From Dendrophyllia cribrosa (taxonomy: Eukaryota > Cnidaria > Anthozoa > Scleractinia > Dendrophylliidae), in NCBI GenBank assembly GCA_024195265.1, contig JAJLRJ010000004.1, positions 36,945,030-37,009,029 on the forward strand: a DNA stretch of 64,000 nt, in the 5' to 3' direction. Below the pieces are notes generated by a model. That model saw nothing but the letters and a program-made list of their open reading frames with translations. It was not told where the DNA came from and ran no database searches. Shown here piece after piece: positions 34,601-45,149 of the stretch (positions within the stretch are counted from its first letter, which is position 1; each line of letters opens with the position of its first letter). Position numbers and translations under genes: made by a program.

Positions 34601-37600
34601 TTCATCCGAAAGGGGAGAGGGTGGGGGCGGAATGAGTAGACGGTGGGGGGAAGGGAGGCTCGGAGAGAAAATGTTAGAGACTAAAAGCATGCAAGAGAAA
34701 CTAATATTGAGATACCTTGTCCGTCGCACGCAACTAGAGCTGTATATTTATGAGGGTGAACACCTTCGAGCTTGAAGCCTTCCATAGTTGACAACACACG
34801 GCATGAAAAATGTAAGACGTCAGTTTTGGAGTTACTATCTTGTGCTTTAATTTTGGTGACGGGAACTGGCTTTTTCAGCAGCCTCAAATCAACACAACGG
34901 TTGATTGCGTTTGTCCACTCTGTGCATTTCTCCTCTGGCACGTGCAGACTTACTTCTTTGTTCTCAGTTGCCATGACAGCCTTGATGATTGACAGCACAC
35001 TGAAGCTCTCCCTGGTGGAAACACCGCTTAATGTTACTATGGCAACTGAGGAGGCATGACTGAGTCTCAAAGCCGCTTTGGCCAGAGATTGATCTGAATC
35101 AACCTGCTTGTCAGCTTTGGGCCAATCCTGTTTATCAAGTTTTGCCAGGTCTTGAATTGCTTTCAATGCCTTCTCGGAAAGCAGGGAGCCAAAAAGGAAT
35201 CTTTCGGATATGAAAACCACACGAGGTTGAAGAAAGGCCTTTTTTGAGGCTTGCATCTTGTTGAAATATTCATTGTTGAGATCAGTTATGTAAGTGGCAG
35301 AGTTTGCGGTTGGACTTAAACTTATCATCAAGGGAAGTTCTGGAAAACAATAATAAGTCAAACAATTACTAGTTGAAAGCCATTGAATAACGAGGACTGG
35401 GGGCAAATTTGCTGTGGACAAAACTTTCCTTAAGCTCCGACTACCTGCTCCTGGTTCTCCGATTTACAATAACTTGTTTATGTTGACAGCTACTCAAGCT
35501 GTAAAATATACACATTTAAGAATACCGACACTGGGGAAACCTGGATGTCTGCAGTGTAATGTTACCCAACAACATCAGTTATTTTTTTATATTCTTTTGG
35601 ATTTGTAAAAGCTCTTTATCGTGAAATTTAGAAACTAAGTGATAAAAAATGGTAATAGTTGTGTGGTCTAATAGCGGCTGCAACATATTGACTCCAAAGT
35701 TGAGCAGACACGAATTGCGACTATATTTCTTCTGCACATGCAGTTTATATTATTCAGCTTTTTGTGAAAGGAACACAACACAGAAAGATTATCAAAATGC
35801 TTCTCGCCTGCAATTCTAACCGTTTGGAAATATTAAAATTGTACAATTGTAAACAAAAGTTAACTGAAGATTCAATGCTTCTGCAAATAGCGATAAATAG
35901 TAATCCATTCACTCGACTCAAACGGCAAACATGTAGAAGATTTTCACCTTAAAGATTGCATAACAGTTTTCTTATCGTACCATATATTTACGTCCACTTC
36001 CTGAGTAAAACTCGCTTGAAATTGACGTCCTTCTTCGGCTTCTTAAAGTCGTCTAGACGCACGGCATCTAACTCGTCTCAGAAAAGTATAGCGTCTAGTA
36101 TACAAACGGGACGCATTAAAGTAAACGGCCAAACAGAAAAAACAGAAGATTATCTAAAAAATAGCCTTTCTTGGAAGTGACTGGACATGACTAAACTCGT
36201 CGCCAAATAAATTTTAAGATCGCGAATATACAAATAGGGCGCTAACTTTGTCCCAGTTAAGTCGTGCGTCGTCTGAAGGACGCACTTAAAAAAAGAGAAC
36301 GTTTAAGTCGTCTGTTAACTGCGTCTTAACGACGCACTTAAAAGAAGAAGACGTTAAAGTCGTCTGGCTTATTTTCCATTTTTATACTAGACGTTAAAGT
36401 CGTGTCGAGATGACTTTAACGTCTCAAACGATATTAACGTCTCTAGCATAAAAACGGCCATTCTTGCCTTCATCGTTAACTCCTTCTATGTAGCCATACA
36501 ACTCCAAATCTTCATCAAACGAAATTAATCCAGGGAATTAACTGTTGAGTTCTTCGCCAAAATTGTCCTCCGTATCGCTCCTCGACAAACTTAAAGGGAA
36601 TTTATCTCTGTTCTGGTGAAGATTTCTCGAAAACCCTCATATAATTTCAGTAAATTCTTTCTCTGTTGTCCACGATCTGATAGGATGACGCGAGTTGACG
36701 TCACGAGAGAACTCACACGTGAGACCGCTTTCTATAATAATTGCTGGCACGAGTTTTAGTATGAACTGAGAAATGGCGGGTTTTCGACGGTTTTCAGCCT
36801 GTTTTTTTTTTTCAGGCTCGCTTAGCTTATATCGTTCTAAATTATAGCGATTTGTGCAATTAAGAACCCATTCCATCTATCGGATGTAAACTTTTACATG
36901 TCATTTGCAGTCTTTTACCCGTTCCAAATGCAAAGGAATATGGAGTAAAGAATACTCGACCGCCGAATGGTCAATGTGAGGTCAATGTGATCGGGGATCA
37001 TACAAAATAAGAAACTGACGCATGTGCAAAGCAGTGAACGTGTCTCTTCGATCTTCCTTTTGACTTGGTTGTATTCTGAGAAAAGTTTGGGATAAATAAA
37101 TTTGTGACCATTTAACGGGCCGTCCATTATAGCGAGTTGCCAGCAGTCGGGATGACTGTACTTACTTGCGTTAGCTAGTGCTTCCTGAGCAGTTGTTGCA
37201 CAACCCCAGAACACGCACACATCTCCTTCCTGTATATTTGGTTCATCGTCGTATTCAGGGTGCTGCAAATCCTCGACTCCAATCCAGCAAGGGTGGCCAA
37301 TATGAATAGGGGCTCCGTGCACTAGCTCCAAAGCAGCAGTCACCTCCACGGCCCTCTGAACCAGGTCCCGGGGCATGGGGCGCAATGTAACTACTTCGTT
37401 GGCCCAGAAAGGACCCGCATGTAGGCAAGGGATCTTGGTCTTGTAGGTGGGTACAGAGCGATTAACCTGTTGATGTCGAACGGGAAGGCCAGCAGTTGAC
37501 AGCGCAAGCTCGAACGAGTAGCTGCAGCCAAGGTAGAATGTGACGAAGTCATCAAACGGAATGTCGAGGAGGTCTGGGACAGTTTTTACGCAAACTCCGT

Positions 37601-38331
37601 TCTCGAATATCCCGTATGCGGTCTGATCTGTCCTGTGAAGTGATGAGTATAGATCGGGTCAAACAAAAAGGTCTGTCATACTTTTCCTCAAAAATTGTTT
37701 ATTTAGAAAAAAATAATGAGTTAATTTCTCTGTTAAAAAGCGCAAAGGTACTAACGCAATCACAAGCGATATTATATTGACACCTAAAGAAATCTGGTGT
37801 CACAGATCAGGGTCAACATAAAAAAAGCGCTTGGGGTGCGTTTGCGCTTGATTCACCTTTTTTACACGTGAAGCAAATGCAATCAAGAGCTGAGAAGGAT
37901 AACATTATGTTCAGTTTCATTTCCTACGTTTCCGTTCACACGTTTCCGTTCACATGTTTCCTTTACTTGTCTTCACGGTTAAAATTTATGTTTAATTTGC
38001 GCAATATTGACTTATTGAGCAGTTCTAACATACATTATCGTAAAACTGCATTACGTAGGCTGTATAGTAATTACCTAATGTCCGTATCAGCTGCTAAAGG
38101 CGAAGCTGCAACTTCTCCCGGTTTGCTGTGATGTACGATAGGGCACGGGGTATTGTTCAGCCGACAAAATTCAGAGAAGTGTTTTGCCGCCGCGGAAGGC
38201 ACACAATGTACACTAACTTGAGTGAAGGCGCCCGAGATACCTACCGTCGGCACAAATGGAAAAAGGTTTTGTCGGAACTGAGCCCTTGCTTCAGCTGGTG
38301 TCCAGTTTGCGCGGTCCTTGAAAGATAACAT
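31637..38331 (-). CDS. DGLUCY: D-glutamate cyclase-like protein, paralogue B
   Basis: Coding exons on the minus strand: 38331-38075, 37632-37166, 35339-34716, 34144-33933, 31756-31637; 1680 nt, 559 aa plus stop, all junctions GT/AG with matching phases. DUF1445/D-glutamate cyclase motifs: TDIRTDQTAYGIFENG (~84-99), FYLGCSYSFE (~117-126), VHGAPIHIG (~190-198), VFWGCATTAQ (~226-235), then LPLMIS...YITDL at the start of exon 3. The C-terminal half (SHASSVAIVTLS, LVACDGQG, CPVHSRYQRRGLG) resembles the DUF4392 part of animal DGLUCY but is ~60 residues shorter before the end. The acceptor and donor around that gap (34716 to 34144) are canonical and the intron holds only repeats, so the shortening looks genuine. 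Expected role is D-glutamate breakdown to 5-oxo-D-proline; catalytic competence is uncertain. Confidence 0.85.
32733..33452. mobile_element. 720-bp TTAA-flanked element, present only in unit B
   Basis: The ends are GGTTACAGTGTACCTTCG and its complement GAAGGTACACTGTGACC. TTAA sits on both sides (32729-32732 and 33453-33456), while unit C has a single TTAA at the same point (CCCTTTAAAATG near 56692). TTAA targeting fits piggyBac or Kolobok transposases. No protein is encoded, so it is non-autonomous. It lies in the last intron of cyclase B. Confidence 0.9.
33760..33896. mobile_element. Foldback rich in GATCGGATCGGATT, cyclase B intron 4
   Basis: Arms of repeated ATCGGATCGGATTG and CAATCCGATCCGAT with TAAAACC/GGGTTTT form an inverted repeat. 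It is shared with unit C (57000-57134) and absent from the same intron of copy A, so it inserted after A split off and before B and C separated. Confidence 0.75.
34310..34575. repeat. 106-bp tandem repeat, cyclase B intron 3
   Basis: About two and a half units of the same family as at 20640-21035 (CATTTGAATGGTCACACT, GTTAGAACCACCTTGTACAG). Unit C has the same array at ~57550-57810. Confidence 0.9.
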
Positions 38332-39346
38332 CTTGGGTTCTAAATCAGAAAAGAGGCAATTGTAGCCTGTTGAAAGCGTTACAGTCAAAACCGGTCAAGA
38401 GTGAATTCATTATTACAAATTTAGACTTCTCAGTTATTTGTTTCAATAATCCACTTAACGAATAAAGAATGTAATTGGTTTAATGCACTGATTTACACAC
38501 TGAACACGTGAGAATTTGACAATGCGCGCGAACGAGCAGAAAAAACGAGGGGAGGTAGGGGAAGAGGCCATCACCCATCACCCTCCACCCTCCCCTCGGT
38601 CAGCAATACTTCTAAACAGCACATCATCTAGGCGAGTGTCGTCTGGTCGAAGTCAAACTAGTAAATCAAAACTCGCTAAAATGGCGTTTAAAAGCCATAA
38701 AGCCGGATAGGTAGTCGGATAGATATTTGAATACTTTAATGGCTGTTAAATTATAATTTTGATATTTTATCCGAACTCACGATAAAATCGACTCCTGTTG
38801 TGAGCCTGAATCATCCCATTAGAACTCATTTATTCTAGAAGAATAGAAATCTTTCCCTTTTCAGCTGTTTTAACCTCTTGTTAACATCACCAGCCATATC
38901 TTCCAGAATGAGAAACTCCTTTCCTTTAAAAATAGCCTGCGCTTCAAAAAATCTTTAGGAATTTTCATCTTTGTTTCGCGTGACTGTAGCTTCACGATCA
39001 GGATCACACTGAGTTGGCTTCTGATGACCTTTGATCGTCGCCATTGTTGTTGTTTTTTGGCCAAATCTATATTTTTGGCCAATTCATTTTTTTCGGGATG
39101 AATTAATGGTTAAAACAGCTGCGGTTCGACTCGCTCAAAAGTAGAGCGAGTGAAACCGTTATTTTGAAAATACCGCTTTCGCGAGCCACAAATATAGATT
39201 TCCACGAACCAGATGGAGTATTTGTGGCAAAATTCTTCGCTTCTTGGATGTTTTCTCGATCGACGGGCTGGAATTGGTCTTCCCCGGAGTAGAAGCCGCG
39301 TTCTGGTTGACACATATCTTCGCTGCTGCGGTTAGCCTGCGTAACT

Positions 39347-39546
39347 GGGGCCAGTTTCTCAAATGTCCCGGTAACTTTTCAGGCCCGGAAAGCTATTTTC
39401 TGTCTGCAATGTTCACATTAAAGATGCATATTTGTTGGTTTTAAAGGTTCATACATACTAATTAAGGTGACGAAACAATTTCGATTCTGATTTTAAAATT
39501 TAACTCCGGGCCCGGAAAGTTATCGGGACTTCGAGAAACGGGCCCC
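39347..39546. mobile_element. 200-bp MITE with GGGGCCAGTTTCTC ends, unit B
   Basis: The left end GGGGCCAGTTTCTCAAATG and right end ACTTCGAGAAACGGGCCCC are inverted, and TAACTTTTCAGGCCCGG pairs with CCGGGCCCGGAAAGTTA. The copy in unit C is 62625-62824. No protein is encoded. Confidence 0.8.
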
Positions 39547-39713
39547 TGGTGGTTATTAGTCCGCGCGGGAGTGCAAAATTTAGGCGACATTTAAGCTAAT
39601 TTAAGCGTAAGTCGCGACAACGAGCGGCGTCATCGTACTTATACCGACTGGTTATCTCACTTCTTAACTTTTCCTAAAGTTCGTTATAGTGGTTAGAAAG
39701 TACAGAAACTTAC

Positions 39714-39785
39714 CTTACAGTCTTTTAAACTGATTTCAGCTCAGTGAAACACGGCGCTCATGCATACACTTTTTAAAGTGAGATC
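39714..39785 (-). promoter_or_regulatory. Probable 5' noncoding exon of cyclase B
   Basis: The minus strand has CTGTAAG then GTAAGTTTCTGTA (exon end 39714), preceded by CTGAGCTGAAATCAG. The same block is at 29777 (A) and 62992 (C). It has no translatable link to the coding start, so it is proposed as 5' UTR. Confidence 0.45.
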
Positions 39786-40249
39786 ACAGGAAGCAGAGGA
39801 GCCAAATTTGACCTTTACGCGTTCGATCTTCGATTTATTGTTTTCGAGTCTGTTTTTCGCCCCAGCGGGACCCCAAGCGTAATCGGAGCTTTCCGTTGGG
39901 TAACCGCAGACTGCTGACTGTGGGCGCCACAAGGTCGTTACGCGGTACTTCGTGCCTCGCGCAGTTAACACTTATTTCCATCTGTCAAACTGACGTTGGA
40001 CACATTATGAGGTTTACACAATGTAGCATTCTTCATCGTTGTATTAATGACGCATATGGAAACAAAACCTGATTTATTACTCAGAAAACTGAGAGAACAG
40101 AGCTCCGGCTAAGCAAAGAAAAACGTTTTGGGGTTTAGCATTGATCTACAGTGTTTAGGGTTAAGCACTGTTTTGAAAACGGTTAGCTTTCATTTATTGT
40201 TATGGGTAACTCTATAAATATGTTAACAATTACAGCTCCCGGCAGCTAG

Positions 40250-40310
40250 TCCTCGTTGGTACAGTGGATAAGGAGATTAGTTATGAAGCGAACGACTCGG
40301 GTTCGAGGTA
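40250..40310 (+). pseudogene. tRNA-like segment with A and B boxes (tRNA relic or SINE head)
   Basis: TGGTACAGTGG (40257-40267) is a perfect A-box consensus match, and GGTTCGAGGTA (40300-40310) begins like a B box, with 43 nt between their starts as in a tRNA. The acceptor stem is not closed, so this is not an intact tRNA. The 4.48-kb transposon is inserted directly after it. The same segment without the insertion is at 63528-63588. Confidence 0.45.
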
Positions 40311-40311
40311 T

Positions 40312-40776
40312 TAGTCTGGGAGCAAATGTCATAAAATAAGGTCCCGTGGGAAGTTCGTGCTGAAAGCAAGCACCTAGTGTAAAAGTGTTCACTAGGGCCT
40401 AGTGAACATGAAAAGTTTTGGTGCCAGCTTTGAAAATTGCTCAGACGGATTTTAAGGGGGGTTAATTCTGACCTATAAATCCCGGCATGGAAACGAGGCT
40501 AAAACACATTATTCCCCATAACTTTGTTAAAAATAGACAAAAATGCACGAGACTTGCTCACATTATCAAGTATAATCCTCCTGGCTGATTTATGGTAATT
40601 AGCATAGGTCACGTGACCTTAAGCATGAAAACGAGGCTGGAACACAAAATCTATTATATCTCTGTCCAAAATAATCCCAAACACGCCAAACTTACTCATC
40701 TCAGCCAATTAGACATCTCGCATCGATTGATGTCACTTTGCAGTGTCACGTGACCCCCAACATGAAAGCGAGGCTG
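40312..40776. repeat. Left terminal inverted repeat of the 4.48-kb transposon
   Basis: About 465 bp, imperfectly complementary to 44338-44794. It contains three spaced GTCACGTGAC-type palindromic blocks, each near AACGAGGCT or GCGAGGCTG, which may be protein-binding sites. Confidence 0.85.
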
Positions 40777-40884
40777 TATTTTAAAATATCTTATTACTTC
40801 ATAGGTGATCACATCATGAGCATTAATACGCTGTAGTTTATATAGCATTTTAATGCTATATGAACTACAACGTATTAAAGCTAT

Positions 40885-43800
40885 ATGAAGTACAGTAATT
40901 TAAATAAAGAAATATACCCAACATTTGAGCTGTTAGCAGAACAAGAGCTGCCCAGAAACATCCGTGATGAGAATGCTGCCTGGATAGTGTCACGTACCCT
41001 TACAAGCCATGATGCACCAAGTGATGATGTTGATGAGGCTCGTGTACCTGTATGGTCTGCTTATAACTCCTTAGTTCATGAAGCACTTCCTCTCACCCGT
41101 GTCAGTGCTCCTCCATTGTTGGCACATCCTGCTCATGAATGGAGCACGCTCCTGACCGTTCTGATGCGCGCTCAAAATATCTCTGTGAGGGTCGTTGGTG
41201 CCGAGAGGAAAACAGTCATATCTCTAGACCTGGGGTTGTACCTGCCAGCCAAACGACTTCAGATGGACCGACGCGATCTCAAGCACATTCTCCTTCGACC
41301 AGGGGAGCTGCATGTGGTTATGGCCATGCTGAGGACCACTGGGTCATATTGACAGTAGTGGGATTGACATGTGCTGGATCGAGTCTGAACTTTATGGCCC
41401 CTCCACTGTTAAGCAGATAATTGATGGCAAGCATGTTAAACGCGGCGAAAGAGCACACATGATCACCTTACATGCTTTATTTTCCTTGTATCTGGAAGCA
41501 TTCCTGGAAGGCTCTCCCGATGTACGTCGTACCCTCGAGGAATGTTCTACGAAGGTCCGAGATGCGTGCAAAGAAGGCAACAAGGAGAACATCAAGAGGG
41601 CGCACCAGAGTTTTACTAACGCCATCCAGTCTTCTGAGGTAATCAAGAAGATGTCGAGTTTTGACACTGCGAACGCCCAGAATCCTCTCTTTACCGTATT
41701 CCGTCAATACATGCGCATGGTAATGGAGATGTTCGCATTCATCCAGTCTGTCCGCAGTGGGAATTGGAAGCTGCATCTTATTGCACTGGAGCAGTTTACC
41801 AAGTACTTCTTTGTGCACGACAAGATCAATTACCTAAGGATGATCCCTCTCTACCTTGCTGAAATGGCATCCCTGGAAACATCAGATCCCGAGATCTATG
41901 AAGAATTCATCAAAGGCAGCTGGGTGGTTAACAAGAACAAAGAGGTTCCTTTCTGTGCAGTTGGTGGGGACACTGCGTTAGAACACCTGAATCGCTCAAT
42001 GAAAGTGTCTGGTGGGCTAGTAGAAATCACTCCGAATGAGAGCGCACGAGCTAAGTTTTTCCTCATTGCTCCAGAACTAGCCCGACAGACAGCAGAAGCT
42101 AAGGAAATGGCCGGTCTCGTGTCTGAACGTGCGCAACATCACAACCTTAATCCAGCTGTATCGACGCACGAGGATAATAGTATATGTAATCTGACCGAGA
42201 CAATAAAGATCTTCACCAATCCCTTTTCACCAGACCTGAACACCAACACCGATCTGTACAACTTGGTCACAAAAGTTGTGATGAGCGAGAAAACCAAGAA
42301 AGATCTTGTTAATCAGGGTGAAGAAGGAAGAAAACTCTTTAAGTCTTTCGTAGAAGATAGGATCAAGACAGGAAAGATCAACCTCTGGGCTCCTGTAAAG
42401 AAGCGCAATCTTCTTACCTGGAAAACGCGTGCTAAGGTCATCAAAGTCAAAGCTGAAGACAAGATCATTGAGTTAAAGGAGGACAGAAATCTGTTTGCTC
42501 GTTTGGCGATGGTGTGCAAGAGCCGCCCAGAAATTGACATCCAGGAGGCTGTTGGCTTATATGAGTTCACTGTAGTCCCAAGATCTTTGTTTGCACCAGA
42601 TGGTACCATGTTACACTGTTCTTGTAAGAGTGCCCTTATGCATATCCTAGAGAAGGCAGGAGGCCCTAGTACTTATACACATGAAATCACTGCAGGCTTC
42701 AAAGTCGCAATCGTTGATGGTATGGCCGAGGTCCAATCACTTGACAAACCAGAGTGGATCAAGACCTGTAGAGACTTGGCTGAACATTTCACGAATCGCT
42801 TGTTTGCAAAGTATAACGATTTACAAGAGCTTCACATAATCTTCGACAGATATGATGTACCATCCTCACTGAAATCAGCAACACGAGTCAAACGACAAGG
42901 TGCCCATGATCCCATTTATTATCGCATCACTGATTCTACCCACATTGCCAAGGTGCCTATGAAGAAGCTTCTCGCTCATCCAAAGACCAAAGGTGAACTT
43001 ACTACATTTCTCGCAAAGAAAGTAAAGGATAATGCTAATGGGAGACAAGTCGTTGTGGCATGGGGAACAGAATGTGAGGCAACGCACAAAGACGTCAGGC
43101 ATTTACGAAGTACCCAAGAAGAAGCCGACACCAAGATAATTTTGCACGCCCTGGATGCCTCTGCCCAAGGTGCTACCCATCTCTCTATATATTCTCCTGA
43201 CACTGATGTTCTTGTGTTGGCTCTCCGACGGTATCCAGATTTGTGCTCGAACTCTTGTTTTGTTACTGTGACCGGCAGCAATCGTAGAGTTATTAACTTG
43301 AAGTCAATCGTAGATGCCCTTGGGCCCACTAATACGGCTGCACTGCCAGCATTTCATGCGTTGACCGGAGCAGATGTTACTGGGAGTTTCTCTGGAAAAG
43401 GAGGGAAAGGTCACTTGCTGGGATGAATTTGATATTGCCAGCACTCCTATCCTGCAAGCTCTTGCTAAGCTCGGTTGTGGAGAACAGCCAGACCAAGACA
43501 CAAGAAGTGGAGTGGAACAGTTTGTTTGTCGAATGTACCAACCAAAGACAGACATCAAAACTGTCAAAGCCCTCAGATGGTCTCTCTTTAGGAAAAATCA
43601 GGCTGAGTCTGAGAGGTTACCGCCCACACAAGCTGCCCTTCACCAAGCACTCCTGAGAGCGCACTATCAACTTCTTGTTTGGAACAATGATCATGTAGCA
43701 AACCCGGTGTTGCCCTCACCAGAAGGCTATGGATGGCAAGATGAAGATGGAAAGTGGGTACCGGTCATGACAAACCTTCCACCAGCTCCAGAAGCGATTA

Positions 43801-43976
43801 CACAGCTCGTCCGATACAAGTGCACCAAGTCCCGTTGCTCCAACAACCGTTGTCAGTGTCGAAAAGCTGGACTTGTTTGTACTGACCTCTGCCTGTGCTC
43901 TGAACATTGCGAGAATGAGTATGCTGAAAGTGATAATGAGTATGATGAAGACGAAACTGAACAGGAAATTCCGTAG
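40885..43976 (+). pseudogene. Transposon protein: FEN1/PIN-like nuclease plus CXC motif, two frameshifts
   Basis: Three overlapping open parts join in order: 40885-41352, 41369-43430 and 43405-43976. The first break (~41349) lacks two bases or gains one inside a conserved stretch; the second (~43400, GGAGGGAAAGG) has one extra base. Acidic residues match FEN1/XPG/PIN-like nucleases in order: VDGMAE (Asp at 42715), FDRYD (42844), STQEEADTK (43118-43129), SPDTDVLVL (Asp at 43199 and 43205), LTGADVT (43373). The C-terminus has C-x4-C-x4-C-x-C-x6-C-x3-C-x-C-x4-C, like tesmin/TSO1 CXC modules, then an acidic tail. A transposase or nuclease role is inference. Only ~100 bp separates the left repeat from the first open part, so N-terminal sequence may be missing. 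Confidence 0.85.
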
Positions 43977-44337
43977 GGATGGATAACGGAACAATGTATA
44001 TACATGTAGATAAAACTTTCATAACTGTACATATAAAGCATCTATCCTTGTTTCATTATACATGTGACATTGATTGTAGGAACAGTACCATAAATTAGTA
44101 TCACCCTTGATAGTGTGCAAGTTTGGCAAGGCACGGACAGTCTTAATTCAGAGAAGCCTGAACAGTATTTATCTTAGCCTCGTTCCTATGCTTTGGATCA
44201 AGTGACAACGATTAATTGTAGTTTTTATCAAGTATCTAAACACGGATAACCAGATATGCATCTGCTGTGTAATGGCCAATATGCATTTGGCTTAGAACAA
44301 TGACATTCTTAACGAAGCAATAGCATATTTTGTAGTT

Positions 44338-44794
44338 CAGCCTCGCTTTCATGTTGGGGGTCACGTGACACTGCAAAGTGACATCAATCGATGCGAGATG
44401 TCTAATTGGGTGTGGTGAGTAAGTTTGGCGTGTTTGGGATTATTTTGGACAGAGATATAATAGATTTTGTGTTCCAGCCTCGTTTTCATGCTGAAGGTCA
44501 CGTGACCTATGCAAATTACCATAAATCTGCCAGGAGGATTATACTTGATGATGTGAGCAAGTTTGGTGCGTTTTCGTCTATTTTTAACAAAGTTATGGAG
44601 AATAATGTGTTTTAGCCTCGTTTACATGCCAGGATTTATAGGTCAGAATTTAACCCCCCCTTAAAATCCTTCGGAGCAAGTTGCAAAGTTGGCACCAAAA
44701 CTTTTCATGTTCACTAGGCCCTAGTGAACACTTTTACACTAGGTGCTTGCTTTCAGCACGAACTTCCCACGGGATTACATTTGCTCCCAGACTA
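44338..44794. repeat. Right terminal inverted repeat of the 4.48-kb transposon
   Basis: About 457 bp. It carries the same spaced CAGCCTCGCTTTCATG, GTCACGTGAC and TAGCCTCGTTTACATGCC blocks as the left repeat in reverse order. Confidence 0.85.
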
Positions 44795-44925
44795 ATACAC
44801 TATTCTAATCTTTTTTCTAATTTTACTCTAAAGTGTGAAATAAGTTTTTACTTCATGTAACTTTAAGTGAAAAGGAAAAGTCAGTTTGAAAGGCTGATCG
44901 TACAGTAAGGAATATATTTTTAACC

Positions 44926-45020
44926 GACTAATTTCGAACGGCACAGCCGTTCTTCTTACGGTTATACCCTGAAGAAGAAGGGCCGTGCCGTTCGAAATTA
45001 GTACGATCAGCCTTTCATTT
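44926..45020. repeat. Inverted pair of hammerhead-like motifs, unit B
   Basis: CTAATTTCGAACGGCACAG on the left is mirrored by CGTGCCGTTCGAAATTAG on the right. The right half contains CTGAAGAA, an imperfect stem (GAAGGGC with GCCGTTC) and GAAA. The copy in unit C is 63719-63813. It lies just beyond the sulfotransferase 3' end. Confidence 0.7.
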
Positions 45021-45091
45021 TATTTGTTTGAAAATATATCAGTTAAAGAAAGGAGTTGTTGTATTGTATGGCATGTGTTCAGTATCAGGAT

Positions 45092-45102
45092 TTTATTTTA
45101 TT
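45092..45102 (-). terminator. Polyadenylation signals of the sulfotransferase
   Basis: Two overlapping AATAAA hexamers on the minus strand lie about 50 bases past the stop codon at 45150, a normal distance. Confidence 0.7.
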
Positions 45103-45149
45103 CCCTGTTGATGAATACACCATTTACAATAATTCCATAACTATAAAAA

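Larger units (their letters stand above)
40312..44794 (+). mobile_element. 4.48-kb DNA transposon with ~460-bp terminal inverted repeats
   Basis: The terminus TAGTCTGGGAGCAAATGT (40312) is mirrored by ACATTTGCTCCCAGACTA (ending 44794). Inverted similarity continues to ~40776 on the left and from ~44338 on the right, including a near-palindrome GTTCACTAGGGCCTAGTG. Unit C keeps the empty site (GAGGTATACAC near 63584); comparison gives a 2-bp AT duplication. The interior carries one long, frameshifted coding region on the plus strand (next entry). The absence of a DDE-type transposase and the FEN/PIN-like nuclease plus CXC motif set it apart from the common cut-and-paste families. Confidence 0.9.

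Noticed and set aside
35956..36470. Cluster of GTCGTCT/AGACGAC and GACGTTAAAGTC words in units B and C
   Set aside because: It looks like an internally repetitive MITE, but I could not define ends or a target duplication, so it is not listed as an element.
39741..39971. Minus-strand 76-residue frame (copy at 63019-63249)
   Set aside because: Its stop precedes the proposed 5' exon donor and it shows no family similarity; repetition is due to the 24-kb duplication.
40250..40310. Functional tRNA gene
   Set aside because: A and B boxes are present but no acceptor stem or proper anticodon arm closes, so it is listed as a relic only.
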